Source: Mycolicibacterium confluentis | Lineage (GTDB): Bacteria; Actinomycetota; Actinomycetes; Mycobacteriales; Mycobacteriaceae | Reading direction: 5' to 3' | Assembly (NCBI RefSeq): GCF_010729895.1 | Contig: NZ_AP022612.1 | Span: 5,208,001-5,272,000 of the forward strand | Length of the DNA: 64,000 bases | Part shown: one piece after another, positions 8,548 to 17,046 of the stretch | Numbering within the stretch: position 1 is the first letter of the stretch | How the letters are laid out: each line of letters begins with the position of its first letter | Translations under genes and position numbers: made by a program | Notes under the pieces: generated by a model | Databases searched by the model: none | What the model was told of the DNA's origin: nothing | The model's input: only the letters and a program-made list of their open reading frames with translations

Positions 8548-9306
8548 TCAGCTGGGGACGGCCGCCTTCAGCGACGCCAGCGCCGCAGTGCTCAGCCTGG
8601 ACAGCTCCTCGGCCTCGGCGGGTTCGAGCGCACCCGCGAAAATCTCGGACATGCGCCGGTTGGTCGCCTGCTCGACCTCGTCGTAGCGGTCCTTCTTGTC
8701 GGCTCCGTCGGCGTACGGCTCCGCCCAGCCGAACATCGAGGCGTACTGCGGCCCCTTGTTGAGCATGTGCGCCTCGATCGGGGTGATGCCGGAGATCGTC
8801 AGTGCATTGAAGTGCACCGCGGCCCGCAGTTCGCGCAGCACGAACATCACCTGAAGCGCTCGCGCGGGCGCATCGTCGGCCAACGGCATCGCACGCCAGC
8901 CGGCATACAGCGGCAGGCCCGCGATGGGCGTAGCGGCGATGAGCTTCTCACCCAACGCCGCGATCCGCTCCAGGCCTTCAGCACCGGACAGGTACTTGCG
9001 CCCGAAGTCTGCTGCCTGCGTCCAGTACTGCTCGGCCGCACCCGCAGCGCCGCGCACCGCGACGCCCTCGTCCCACAGCGCCGCCACTCCGACCGGTTCG
9101 AAGACCGCGAACACCGCACCGACAGTGTCACCGCTGGCCTCACCCAGCACTCCGCCACGACCCGCCACGTAACCCGCCAGCGGGTTGGCGTAGCCGGCGG
9201 CGACGCTGGCGCCGAAGTTCTCCGGGTGCAGCATGAAGACCGCAACGGCCTCCTCCATCGCCGCTCCGGTCTCGGTGGCAGCGTCCAGCATGACGGTGTC
9301 GCTCAT
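8548..9306 (-). CDS. SCO6745-family protein
   Basis: 252 aa, alpha-helical, soluble, resembling the actinobacterial SCO6745/EvbL family, which is widespread but uncharacterised. Visible landmarks are FMLHPENFGASVAAGYANPLAGYV near the N-terminus and VFVLRELRAAVHFNALTISGITPIEAHMLNKGP in the second half; the conserved His residues hint at a ligand or substrate site. It ends 18 bases before the ABC-F start in the same direction, so the two may be co-transcribed. Confidence 0.7.
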   Translation of the reverse strand: MSDTVMLDAATETGAAMEEAVAVFMLHPENFGASVAAGYANPLAGYVAGRGGVLGEASGDTVGAVFAVFEPVGVAALWDEGVAVRGAAGAAEQYWTQAADFGRKYLSGAEGLERIAALGEKLIAATPIAGLPLYAGWRAMPLADDAPARALQVMFVLRELRAAVHFNALTISGITPIEAHMLNKGPQYASMFGWAEPYADGADKKDRYDEVEQATNRRMSEIFAGALEPAEAEELSRLSTAALASLKAAVPS

Positions 9307-9378
9307 CGCGATGACTCCTCAGTGAGTAGCAGTGCCTGGGTCGCAGCCGAACCCTACCCACCGCCGGATCCCTCGACG

Positions 9379-10014
9379 TCAGGAACGCCCACGATCGGGT
9401 GCGTCCATGTCGCCGGTCGCGGGAACACCGTCGGCCAGCCCGTACCGCAGTAAGACGACGCCGTGGGGGCTGCCCGAGGGAGGCTCGAGAAGCGTGAGAT
9501 TGGTGGGTACGGCGCCGCCGCCGAACACCTTCTTTCCGGTGCCCAACACGATCGGATGCACCCAGAGATCGAGGCGGTCGAAGAGTTTCTCGCGAAGCAG
9601 GGTCTGCACGAAGTCCAGGCTGCCGACGACCTTCACGTTCTCGTGTCGCTCGCGGACATCGCGCACCGCTGCGGCCAGGTCCGGGCCCAACTGCGAGGAT
9701 CCGGCCCAGGAGAGGTCGGGGTTGCCGCGGGAGGCCACGTACTTGGGGACGCGGTTGAACAGCGTCGCGATGTCGTCGTCCGCGCCGCCCTCCTGATGCG
9801 GCCAGTAGCCAGCGAAGATGTCGTATGTTCGCCGGCCCAGCAGGAGCGCGTCTGTGCCCGCGTAGGCGGCGCCCACCTGGGCCCCCGACACCTCGTCGAT
9901 CAGGGGCGCCTGCCATCCGCCGAACGTGAACCCCTCGGGGTCCTCGTCGGGACCGCCGGGCGCCTGCCCGACGAGGTCAAGCGTGGCGAACAGTTCGATG
10001 TGGATGAGACCCAT
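9379..10014 (-). CDS. Dihydrofolate reductase-fold (RibD C-terminal) oxidoreductase
   Basis: 211 aa with the RibD_C/DHFR-like fold: MGLIHIELFATLDLVGQ at the N-terminus, the GRRTYDIFAGYWP nucleotide-site motif, KYVASRGNPDLSW, and the C-terminal DRLDLWVHPIVLGTGKKVFGGG. Proteins of this type are stand-alone NADPH-dependent reductases, often of unknown substrate. The gene stands alone; 64 bp separate it from the SCO6745-like gene and about 160 bp from the divergent hydratase. Confidence 0.8.
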   Translation of the reverse strand: MGLIHIELFATLDLVGQAPGGPDEDPEGFTFGGWQAPLIDEVSGAQVGAAYAGTDALLLGRRTYDIFAGYWPHQEGGADDDIATLFNRVPKYVASRGNPDLSWAGSSQLGPDLAAAVRDVRERHENVKVVGSLDFVQTLLREKLFDRLDLWVHPIVLGTGKKVFGGGAVPTNLTLLEPPSGSPHGVVLLRYGLADGVPATGDMDAPDRGRS

Positions 10015-10177
10015 GCGTGACTCCCGATGACTTGGTTGTATCGGGTAGACCCGCGTGCGGCGGCAGACTCATCGGGACGTCGCCGACCCGGATCGGCTTT
10101 TTTGCCCACGGTGCGCGCGCGTTAGGGTGCTGGGGACGCCCTCAGCGAATACGCCGATAGAAGAGTTGAGCAGATTC

Positions 10178-11206
10178 ATGACCGCAGCAGCAGACACGTC
10201 GACCCTTGAATCCCGCGTCGGCCACTACTACCAGATGGACGGCACCTACCTCGTGGGCCGCGAGAAGATCCGCGAGTTCGCGCGGGCCGTGCAGTCCTAC
10301 CACCCCGCACACTGGGATGTCGACGCCGCCAAGGCGCTGGGGTACTCCGGCCTGGTTGCGCCGTTGACGTTCACCTCGGGCCCCGCGATGGCCTGCAACC
10401 AGCGCATGTTCGAGTCGGTCGTCGTCGGCTACGACATGTACTTGCAGACCGAGGAGGTCTTCGAGCAGCACCGCCCGATCGTTGAGGGTGACGAACTCAA
10501 GATCGACATCGAACTGACGTCGGTGCGCCGAATCGCCGGGCGCGACCTGATCACCGTCACGAACACCTTCACCGACACCGCGGGTGAGATCGTGCACACG
10601 CTGCACACCACCGTCGTCGGCGTCGGAGGTCACGAAGTGGATCCCGAGATCCGACCCGCCGTGCAGGGCGTGATGATGCACGGCATCAACATGCTCGGCG
10701 CCCAGGACACCGACGCGCCCTACGTCAAGACCCTCCGCCCCGAGGGTGAGCGTCGCATCGCCCAGGGCGGCACGACGCGCACGCCCGCGTCGCCGGCGTT
10801 CGACGACGTCAAGGCCGGTGACGGACTGCCGGCGCAGCAGGCCCGACTGTCCCGCGGCGACCTGGTGAACTACGCCGGTGTGTCCGGCGACGCCAACCCG
10901 CTGCACTGGGACGAGAACATCGCCAAGCTGGCCGGCCAGGAGGACGTGCTGGCCCACGGCATGCTCACGATGGGGTTGGGCAACAGCTTCGTCACCTCGT
11001 GGACGGGTGATCCCGGCGCGGTGACCCGCTACGCGGTGCGCCTGTCGCAGCCCGCGATCGTGCCGGCCACCGGCGCCGAGATCGAGTACAGCGGCAAGAT
11101 CAAGTCGCTGGACCCCGAGACCCGTTCCGGTGTCCTCCTCGTCGGCGCCAAGTCGAGTGGCCGGAAGATCTTCGGCCTCGCGACGCTCAACGTCCGCTTC
11201 CGCTGA
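10178..11206 (+). CDS. Fused HadA/HadB-type MaoC (3R)-hydroxyacyl dehydratase
   Basis: 342 aa with two hot-dog domains in one chain. The N-terminal half (about 10-170) is the HadA-like non-catalytic domain (SYHPAHWDVDAAKALGYSGLVAPLTF). The C-terminal half (about 190-342) has the hydratase-2 motif, YAGVSGDANPLHWDENIA, with the catalytic Asp and His. It dehydrates 3-hydroxyacyl-ACP or -CoA during fatty acid elongation or degradation. In mycobacteria the FAS-II dehydratase is normally two separate subunits, so the fused form is a distinct paralogue. ATG 10178 follows GAAGAG about ten bases upstream. Confidence 0.88.
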   Translation: MTAAADTSTLESRVGHYYQMDGTYLVGREKIREFARAVQSYHPAHWDVDAAKALGYSGLVAPLTFTSGPAMACNQRMFESVVVGYDMYLQTEEVFEQHRPIVEGDELKIDIELTSVRRIAGRDLITVTNTFTDTAGEIVHTLHTTVVGVGGHEVDPEIRPAVQGVMMHGINMLGAQDTDAPYVKTLRPEGERRIAQGGTTRTPASPAFDDVKAGDGLPAQQARLSRGDLVNYAGVSGDANPLHWDENIAKLAGQEDVLAHGMLTMGLGNSFVTSWTGDPGAVTRYAVRLSQPAIVPATGAEIEYSGKIKSLDPETRSGVLLVGAKSSGRKIFGLATLNVRFR

Positions 11207-11263
11207 CAGCGTCGGCGCCGGGCTTCATGATGAGCGGGTGAATCGCTCAGGCCAGGGGGTCGC

Positions 11264-12205
11264 ATGAAAATTCTGGTGCCAGACACCACCTTGATCGAGC
11301 TTGAACCGATCGAAGATGTCGTCGTCGTCCAGTACGCGGTGGCAGAGCCGATACCGGAGGAGCACACCGACGCGCAGATGCTGGTCGTGTGGGGCAATCC
11401 GCCCGCCCAGCTCGCGCGCGAGGCCACGCGGCTGCACCGGCTCGAGTTCGTGCAGTCACTGTTCGCCGGGCCGGATTCCGCGCTGGCGGCGGGTTTCGCC
11501 GAGAACGTGGTCATCGCCGGCGGTCAGGGCCTGCACGATGCGACCGTCAGCGAACACGCGCTGGCGTTGATCTTGGCTGCGGCGCGCCAACTTTCGCGCA
11601 CCGTCCGGGCGCAGATCGGACACCGCTGGGCGGGCGAACTCGTGGCTCTGCAGGCGTTCGAGAATCAGCGCGCATTCACGACCCTGCAGGACGCCCATGT
11701 GGTCATCTGGGGATTCGGCGGCATCGCCCGCAGCCTCGCCCCGCTGGTGCGGATGCTCGGCGCCCGGGTGACGGGCATCGCCCGTTCGGCACGCACCGAG
11801 GACGGCGTCGACGTGGTGTCCAGCGATCGGCTGGGTGAGGTGCTGCCGACTGCCGACGTGCTGGTGATGATCCTGCCGTCGACGCCGGAAACCGCTCACG
11901 CTCTTGGGGAATCGGAGTTGCATCTGCTGTCGAGTCACGCGTGGCTGGTCAACGTCGGGCGGGGCAGCACTCTCGACGAGGCCGCGCTCGTGCGTGCCCT
12001 GCGTGACGGTGAGTTGGGCGGGGCGGCCCTCGACGTCGCCGAAGTCGAGCCTCTGCCGGTCGATTCGGACCTCTGGGATCTGCCCAACGTGATCATCACG
12101 CCGCACATCGCCGGCGGTCGGCCCCGCGGTGCCAGCGCGCTGATCGCCGAGAACGCGATTGCGCACATGACAGGCGGTGCCATCCGCAATCTAGTCGCAC
12201 GTTAG
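11264..12205 (+). CDS. D-isomer-specific 2-hydroxyacid dehydrogenase
   Basis: 313 aa. The NAD(P)-binding half has VIWGFGGIARSLAPLVRMLG (GxGxxA/S), followed by IARSAR where an Arg replaces the NAD-type Asp, suggesting NADPH use (GHRA/GHRB-like). Catalytic residues are Arg in LVNVGRGS, Glu in AEVEPL and His in ITPHIAGG. Reduces 2-keto acids such as glyoxylate or hydroxypyruvate in the cytosol; exact substrate unknown. ATG 11264 is preceded by AGGGGG. Monocistronic, starting 57 bases after the hydratase. Confidence 0.85.
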   Translation: MKILVPDTTLIELEPIEDVVVVQYAVAEPIPEEHTDAQMLVVWGNPPAQLAREATRLHRLEFVQSLFAGPDSALAAGFAENVVIAGGQGLHDATVSEHALALILAAARQLSRTVRAQIGHRWAGELVALQAFENQRAFTTLQDAHVVIWGFGGIARSLAPLVRMLGARVTGIARSARTEDGVDVVSSDRLGEVLPTADVLVMILPSTPETAHALGESELHLLSSHAWLVNVGRGSTLDEAALVRALRDGELGGAALDVAEVEPLPVDSDLWDLPNVIITPHIAGGRPRGASALIAENAIAHMTGGAIRNLVAR

Positions 12206-12225
12206 TCGGGCGTCGAGATCCTGCG

Positions 12226-13218
12226 TCAGTTCTGCGCCGAGACCGACGAAATAGGGGTCTCCTCTCGCACCTTCCCGCCCGTGTGTTGGTGTGAGCGGGT
12301 CCGGGAGGAGGCCGCCCAGGGCGCGAGTGCGCACGCGGCGAGGACCACGGCCCCGCCCGCCCACTGAAGCGGCGTCAGGCTTTCGTGCAGAACCAGGGCC
12401 GCCAGCACGACACCGACGACGGGTTCGAGTATCCCCAGCAGACCCATCGCCACGGAGCCCATGCCGCGAACCGCGTAGAGCGCGCCGCACACCCCGACGG
12501 GCAGCAGCACCAGGCCCTGCAGCAGGGTCACCTGCCACGCCGCCGCGGACAGCGAGAAGCTCCCGCCCTGAAACAGCGCGACGGCGCCGATCGACAGCGT
12601 CGAACCCGTCGTCACCAGACCGGTCGCGACGACGGTGTCGATCCGATGCACCCACCGTTCACTGCCCACCAGGTACAGCGCGTAGCTCATGGCGCACACC
12701 AGCGCCAGGCCGACGGCGGCCAGCGAAGCGGTGGCACCGCCGGTCAGCGCGACCATGATCAGTCCGCTCAGGGCCGCCAATGCCAGGAGGCACGAGCGCC
12801 ACGACACGGGTACGCGGTCGCGCAGCGCCACCAGGATGATCACCAGGATCGGATACACGTGCGTGACCACGATGGCCGTCTGGGCACCGCCATGCTGCAT
12901 CGAGCCGAAGAACGCGAACACCTGAAGCCCGTGCAGCGGACCGCAGACCACGACCAACCAGACCACTGCGGCCAGCGGGATCCGGCGCAGTCGCCCTGTG
13001 AGTGCGCAGAGCAGTCCGATTCCGACCATGGCGCAGAGACCGCGAAGCGTCACCAGAACACTGGGGCTCACGCCGTCGGCCAGGCCGAACATCGCCACCA
13101 CCGGGACGGTTCCGAAGGCCAGCACCGATGCCATGCCGGCCGTCCAGGCGCGGCCCCGCCTCTGCGTGCTGGTCTGGGTCGGCTCATTCATCGTCGGAGA
13201 TTCCAATGTCGGAGCCAC
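12226..13218 (-). CDS. EamA/DMT-family transporter
   Basis: 330 aa with ten hydrophobic helices in two EamA repeats, the second repeat ending in GMGSVAMGLLGILEPVVGVVLAALVLHESLTPLQWAGG, a typical DMT helix 9-10 signature. Exports small metabolites or amino acids. Both termini are cytosolic, the C-terminal tail being polar. Start could be GTG 13218 or the in-frame ATG at 13191, which has GGAATC upstream. A short inverted repeat (GAGACG-6-CGTCTC, 13268-13285) lies about 50 bases upstream and may be an operator. Confidence 0.85.
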   Translation of the reverse strand: MAPTLESPTMNEPTQTSTQRRGRAWTAGMASVLAFGTVPVVAMFGLADGVSPSVLVTLRGLCAMVGIGLLCALTGRLRRIPLAAVVWLVVVCGPLHGLQVFAFFGSMQHGGAQTAIVVTHVYPILVIILVALRDRVPVSWRSCLLALAALSGLIMVALTGGATASLAAVGLALVCAMSYALYLVGSERWVHRIDTVVATGLVTTGSTLSIGAVALFQGGSFSLSAAAWQVTLLQGLVLLPVGVCGALYAVRGMGSVAMGLLGILEPVVGVVLAALVLHESLTPLQWAGGAVVLAACALAPWAASSRTRSHQHTGGKVREETPISSVSAQN

Positions 13219-13267
13219 GCCGGGTGAAGTCCTTCATCCGCCGGACGGCGACGGATGGTTCCGCACC

Positions 13268-13285
13268 GAGACGTGGGAACGTCTC
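13268..13285. promoter_or_regulatory. Inverted repeat upstream of EamA transporter
   Basis: GAGACG-TGGGAA-CGTCTC, perfect 6-bp arms, 50 bases before the start of the EamA gene. Operator-like by position; no regulator is adjacent. Confidence 0.3.
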
Positions 13286-13313
13286 CACCAGACCTCCTCG
13301 GTCGACTGCCGTT

Positions 13314-13351
13314 CCCAGGCCGGCGTAATGATCTTGATCCGCCGGCCTGGG
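13314..13351 (-). terminator. Long hairpin after the 63-residue gene
   Basis: Perfect 12-bp stem CCCAGGCCGGCG / CGCCGGCCTGGG with a 14-base loop, starting 11 bases beyond the stop at 13363. No U-tract. It would end the leftward amidohydrolase transcript and insulate the EamA gene. Confidence 0.6.
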
Positions 13352-13362
13352 CGTCGGACAGA

Positions 13363-13554
13363 CTAGTCGGCGAGCAGTTCCTTGAGCTCAGGGGACACCT
13401 TGCGCGACTGCTCGCGCGCGAACTGCTGGACGGAGACGTTGGCGCAAGCGATGGCCGAGCAGTTGGCGGACGAAGTCACCTTGGTCGACGCCGCGGCGGC
13501 CGGAGACGTTGTGGCACACGCTGCGCGATCCGCCCTGCAGCGCGGTGCGGCCAC
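13363..13554 (-). CDS. Small Cys-containing hypothetical protein
   Basis: 63 aa from GTG 13554, with four or five cysteines in the first half (CRADRAAC, ANCSAIAC) and a charged C-terminus (QFAREQSRKVSPELKELLAD). It follows the amidohydrolase stop by 41 bases on the same strand and is closed by a strong hairpin, which is the main support for it. No signal peptide, no ribosome site worth the name, and the frame is open further upstream, so a different start or a mere 3' UTR is possible. No family recognised. Confidence 0.35.
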   Translation of the reverse strand: MAAPRCRADRAACATTSPAAAASTKVTSSANCSAIACANVSVQQFAREQSRKVSPELKELLAD

Positions 13555-13595
13555 AGTGGTGCCCCACGTCGAGTCGCTGTCGCCCGGCGACCGGG

Positions 13596-14561
13596 TTACG
13601 GAGCGATGTGGAGCAGACGCTCGGCGTTGAGGTGACTGATCTTGGCGCGATCAGCCTCGGTGATCGGCGCTTCGGCCAGGAAGGCGGTCGCGGTGGCGAT
13701 GTCCTCGTACGGGTAGTCGGTGGCGAAAAGCACGTGCTCAGGCCCCAGCGCCGACAGCGCGCACAGCAGCGGCGGGTTGTCGCACACCCCGCTGGTGGTC
13801 ACGAAGAGATTGCGGCGCAGATACTGCGAGGGGTGCCCGAGTGCCAGCTCGACGCCGTGGTGGCGGTGCCAGTCCCACCGTGAGTCCAGCCGCCACAGCG
13901 AGTAGGGCAGGCTCTCGCCCATGTGCCCGAGCAGCAGTGTGGCGCCGGGAAAGTCATCGAAGACCCCGCCGAAGATCAGCCGCAGCGCATGCGTTGCGGT
14001 GTCGGTGCCCCAGCTCCACATCGGCCCGATCAACTCGGGGTGACCGCTGATGACGTGGGGAGTATCGAAACCGTTCGCCGGGTGCAGGTACAGCGGGACG
14101 TCCAGGGCTTCGGCGCACTCCCACACCGCCCGCAACGGCGGCGCGTCCAGATAGACGCCCAAGGTGTGGGCGTTGACCAGGGCCCCACACATCCCGAGCT
14201 GCTCGACGGAACGCTCAAGTTCCTTGGCGGCAGCATCCGGGTTCTGCAGCGGCAACGCGGCGAAACCTCGATATCGGGTCGGGTTGGCGGCGATCAGCCC
14301 AGCCAAGAAGTCGTTGGCCTCGGCCGCACGGGTCACCGCGACCTGTGGATCCGGCTCGGCCTGAATGCCCGGTGCGGTCAACGACAGGACCGCGACGTCG
14401 ACCCCAGCGGTGTCCATGTCCGCCAGTCGTTGTTCGGCGAGGTCGGTCAGCCGTCTGGAGGCCTCCGCCCAGATTTGGGGCTGGGCCAGTTCGCGGGTGG
14501 CATCGCTGTAGTGGGCGAGCTCGCCGGTGAGAAAGTGCTCCTCCAATGCGATGGTGCGCAT
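13596..14561 (-). CDS. ACMSD-type amidohydrolase/decarboxylase
   Basis: 321 aa metal-dependent TIM barrel of the amidohydrolase-2 group (aminocarboxymuconate-semialdehyde or gamma-resorcylate decarboxylase relatives). The N-terminal ALEEHF replaces the HxH metal pair with ExH; other ligands are in LYLHPANGF, LLLGHMGE and FATDYPYE (Asp). These enzymes decarboxylate aromatic or unsaturated acids. ATG 14561 begins exactly at MRTIALEEHF; the 25 residues upstream in frame are low-complexity and improbable. Cytosolic. Substrate is not indicated by its neighbours. Confidence 0.8.
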   Translation of the reverse strand: MRTIALEEHFLTGELAHYSDATRELAQPQIWAEASRRLTDLAEQRLADMDTAGVDVAVLSLTAPGIQAEPDPQVAVTRAAEANDFLAGLIAANPTRYRGFAALPLQNPDAAAKELERSVEQLGMCGALVNAHTLGVYLDAPPLRAVWECAEALDVPLYLHPANGFDTPHVISGHPELIGPMWSWGTDTATHALRLIFGGVFDDFPGATLLLGHMGESLPYSLWRLDSRWDWHRHHGVELALGHPSQYLRRNLFVTTSGVCDNPPLLCALSALGPEHVLFATDYPYEDIATATAFLAEAPITEADRAKISHLNAERLLHIAP

Positions 14562-14690
14562 TATCGCCCCCGCTTCCGCCCCTGATCCTGCCCCTGATCC
14601 TGGTGCCGACACTACTCGCCCAGCACGCACCGCCAACGAGCTCCGGGAAGGCCGCCCGGCCCGGATTCACGGCCTGATCGAGGCCCATAA

Positions 14691-14825
14691 CTACGGGCGT
14701 TGGTGTGCTGAGTCGTAGCCGCCGTGCAACGGTTGGTTCTCCACGCCGGGATAGAACTGATCGGTGGGGCCGACGATCAGCACGATCAACCCGAACAGGG
14801 TTCCGAGCATGATGACTGCGCCCAC
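14691..14825 (-). CDS. 44-residue single-pass membrane protein
   Basis: GTG 14825 is preceded by GAGGAGATGG, a good ribosome site eight bases away. The product has one hydrophobic helix (VIMLGTLFGLIVLIVG, about residues 4-19) followed by a polar, probably external tail (GPTDQFYPGVENQPLHGGYD...) and ends in TAG. ATG 14810 is an alternative start. It sits alone between the amidohydrolase gene and a divergent reductase and is preceded by a 20-bp palindrome. Similar in build to regulatory or complex-stabilising microproteins; family unknown. Confidence 0.6.
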   Translation of the reverse strand: MGAVIMLGTLFGLIVLIVGPTDQFYPGVENQPLHGGYDSAHQRP

Positions 14826-14873
14826 GTACCCATCTCCTCGCTTATTTGGATAGCGGCCACTCTCTTAAGTAAT

Positions 14874-14893
14874 AAGATAGTGATGACTATCTT
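14874..14893. promoter_or_regulatory. AT-rich palindrome between divergent genes
   Basis: AAGATAGTGATGACTATCTT: perfect 8-bp arms around a 4-base centre, in an unusually AT-rich stretch (about 14840-14895) for this genome. It lies 49 bases before the start of the 44-residue membrane protein and 95 before the divergent DapB-like gene. Operator or promoter element by inference. Confidence 0.5.
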
Positions 14894-14987
14894 GAGCGGA
14901 GTCAACAGATCAGCGGAACTCAAGACGCGGGACGTGGGTGTCCGTTCAAGATGTGGGAAACGACCGCTGACAGGACGGATCCGCCGT

Positions 14988-16061
14988 ATGCGCAGAGTTG
15001 TGCAGTACTCCACCGGGAATGTCGGCCAGCATTCACTGCGCGCCATCATCGGCCGTCCCGATCTCGAGTTGGTCGGGGTGCACGCCGCCGATCCGGCCAA
15101 GGTCGGCCGCGATGCGGCGGAGTTGTGCGGGCTCACCGAGCCGACGGGAATCGTCGCCACCGACGACGTCGACGCGCTGATCGCCCTTGCACCGGACTGC
15201 GTGGTGTACACCGCCCTCGGCGAGACCCGACCGATGGAGGCGCTCAGCGAGATGTCGGCTCTGCTCGCCGCCGGAATCAACGTCGTGGGAACGTCGATGG
15301 TCTGGTTGGTGACGCCACGCCAGGCCGATGACTGGCTGCGGGTTCCGCTGGAGCAGGCCTGCGCCGCGGGCAACTCCTCGCTGTATGTCAACGGCATCGA
15401 TCCCGGGTTCTCCGGCGACACCGCCGTACACGCCGCGCTGAGCCTGGTGACGCGGGCGGCGTCGATCACGGTGCAGGAGATCTTCGACTACGGAAACTAC
15501 GACGACTACGAATACACCGGAACGGCAATGGGTTTTGGGAACACAGCCGATGCCGAACGGCCACTGACCTTCCGGCCCGGCGTGATCGCGACGATCTTCG
15601 GCGGCCTCGTCCGCAATCTCGCCGCCCATCTTGACGTGGAGTTGGACGACATCCGTGAGCGCTACGAACCGTGGTACTCCGATCAGCACATCGAATGCCG
15701 CATGACGACCATCGAACCCGGGCAGTTGGCCGCGGTGAAGTTCTCCGTCGAGGGTGTACGCGGCGGTGACACCGTCATCACCGTCGAACACGTCAACCGG
15801 CTGACCTCGAAGGCAGCGCCGGACTGGGAGTTCCCACCCGACGGCCAGTCCGGCGTCCACAAAGTGGTCGTGGAGGGCGAGCCCCGGATCGAGATGAGCA
15901 CGAGCCTGTCGCACCCCGCACTCGACGTGACCGAGGCCGGTTGCCTGTCGACGGCCGCGCGTGCCGTCAATGCCATCGACTGGGTCTGCCGGTCCCCCGC
16001 GGGACTGGTCGCGCTGGAGGACATCCCGCCGACCGAGCTCATCCGCGGTGTCATGTGGTGA
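14988..16061 (+). CDS. DapB-like NAD(P)H-dependent dehydrogenase
   Basis: 357 aa. The N-terminus VVQYSTGNVGQHSLRAI is a Rossmann cofactor site like that of dihydrodipicolinate reductase and the NADPH-dependent amine dehydrogenases; the remaining domain contains YVNGIDPGFSGDTAVHAAL and EIFDYGNYDDYEYTG. The many mycobacterial members of this family (annotated as dihydrodipicolinate reductase) are not the lysine-pathway enzyme; substrate unknown. ATG 14988 has AGGA upstream. It begins about 160 bases from the divergent 44-residue gene. Confidence 0.8.
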   Translation: MRRVVQYSTGNVGQHSLRAIIGRPDLELVGVHAADPAKVGRDAAELCGLTEPTGIVATDDVDALIALAPDCVVYTALGETRPMEALSEMSALLAAGINVVGTSMVWLVTPRQADDWLRVPLEQACAAGNSSLYVNGIDPGFSGDTAVHAALSLVTRAASITVQEIFDYGNYDDYEYTGTAMGFGNTADAERPLTFRPGVIATIFGGLVRNLAAHLDVELDDIRERYEPWYSDQHIECRMTTIEPGQLAAVKFSVEGVRGGDTVITVEHVNRLTSKAAPDWEFPPDGQSGVHKVVVEGEPRIEMSTSLSHPALDVTEAGCLSTAARAVNAIDWVCRSPAGLVALEDIPPTELIRGVMW

Positions 16062-16084
16062 AGGGCGTTTCCTAGACTTCGGCT

Positions 16085-16696
16085 ATGCCGTTCACGCTTC
16101 CGCACGGGGCCAGCCCAGCCGCGGAGGAGGTCATCAAACGGTCGCGCTTCACCGCCCGGGTCCGGCACGTCGAGTCCGAGCAGAGCTTCAGCGAGTTCCT
16201 CAGCGACGTGCGCGAGTCTGACCGTGCCGCCGGGCATCACTGCTGGGCCTTCATCATCGGCGACGACGCACGGATCGAACGGTCCAACGACGACGGGGAG
16301 CCCGGCGGCACCGCGGGAGCACCGATCCTGGCCGCGCTGAGATCACGGGACCTGACGAACGTGGCGGCCGTGGTCTCACGCCAGTACGGCGGGGTCAACC
16401 TCGGCACCGGCGGACTCGCACGGGCCTACTCCGGAGTGGTGTTGTCCGCGCTCGAAGGTCAAGCACTGTGCCCACGGGTTCGCGCCGAACTGTTCCTGCT
16501 GTCCATCGATCATGCCAAGGCCGGCAGGGTGGAGGCCGAACTGCGCGGACGCGGGTTCGACGTGGTCGACGTCGAGTACAGCGCGCAGGCGGTCTTCACG
16601 GTGGCGAGCACGGACGCCAGCGCCCTGTCCGCCGCGGTTGCCGGAATGACCTCGGGAAGCGCGGAGCTCGTCCCCGCCGGACACGTGTGGCGATGA
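16085..16696 (+). CDS. YigZ/IMPACT-family protein
   Basis: 203 aa with the UPF0029/IMPACT N-terminal domain (IKRSRFTARVRHVESEQSFSEFL, then HHCWAFIIGDD, NDDGEPGGTAGAPIL and VVSRQYGGVNLGTGGLARAY) and a short C-terminal domain. Bacterial homologues are cytosolic proteins of unclear function, probably nucleic-acid or translation related. Starts 24 bases after the DapB-like gene in the same direction, so probably one transcript. The 92 bases after it hold nothing recognisable. Confidence 0.88.
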   Translation: MPFTLPHGASPAAEEVIKRSRFTARVRHVESEQSFSEFLSDVRESDRAAGHHCWAFIIGDDARIERSNDDGEPGGTAGAPILAALRSRDLTNVAAVVSRQYGGVNLGTGGLARAYSGVVLSALEGQALCPRVRAELFLLSIDHAKAGRVEAELRGRGFDVVDVEYSAQAVFTVASTDASALSAAVAGMTSGSAELVPAGHVWR

Positions 16697-16788
16697 CGGC
16701 GGAAGTGTCCACCTAGGGTCGCTTTCCGCCGATGATGGTCAGCGCGGAATCGCAGCCCGCATCGTGCCCGAGTTCTCCATCGGTCACC

Positions 16789-17046
16789 TCAGGGCGCGCT
16801 TTTGAAGTTTCTGCAGTCGAGATACTCTGTGGCCAAGACTATTTCATGGATTTTCGCCGACAGATCCGCTCGGCTGACACCGAAACGCGGCAGCAGTTCC
16901 TCGTCCGGCGGACCGCCATACACAGCCCACACGCTCACGAATTCGAGGAGTGCGCGATCGAAGCCATCGAGTGAGTCGCCGCGGGGATGAATCCGACAGC
17001 GGTGTTGGAGAACCGCAGCAGCCATCCTCTGATCCCATTCCTTCAT
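16789..17046 (-). CDS. Small hypothetical protein coupled to alanine racemase
   Basis: 85 aa. Its ATG overlaps the TGA of the alanine racemase gene (ATGA), which fixes the start and suggests coupled translation. The central part, [44 protein letters not shown], has the layout of DUF3263-like small actinobacterial proteins with a helix-turn-helix-like end. Last gene of the dad operon. Role unknown; a regulator or accessory protein is possible. Confidence 0.6.
   Translation of the reverse strand: MKEWDQRMAAAVLQHRCRIHPRGDSLDGFDRALLEFVSVWAVYGGPPDEELLPRFGVSRADLSAKIHEIVLATEYLDCRNFKSAP

Noticed and set aside
7672..9453. 593-codon open frame on the plus strand
   Set aside because: Antisense to the ABC-F and SCO6745-like genes; composition without any domain, typical shadow frame in high-GC DNA.
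13382..13630. 82-codon plus-strand frame starting with TTG
   Set aside because: No ribosome site, and it overlaps the amidohydrolase end and the hairpin-terminated minus-strand frame.
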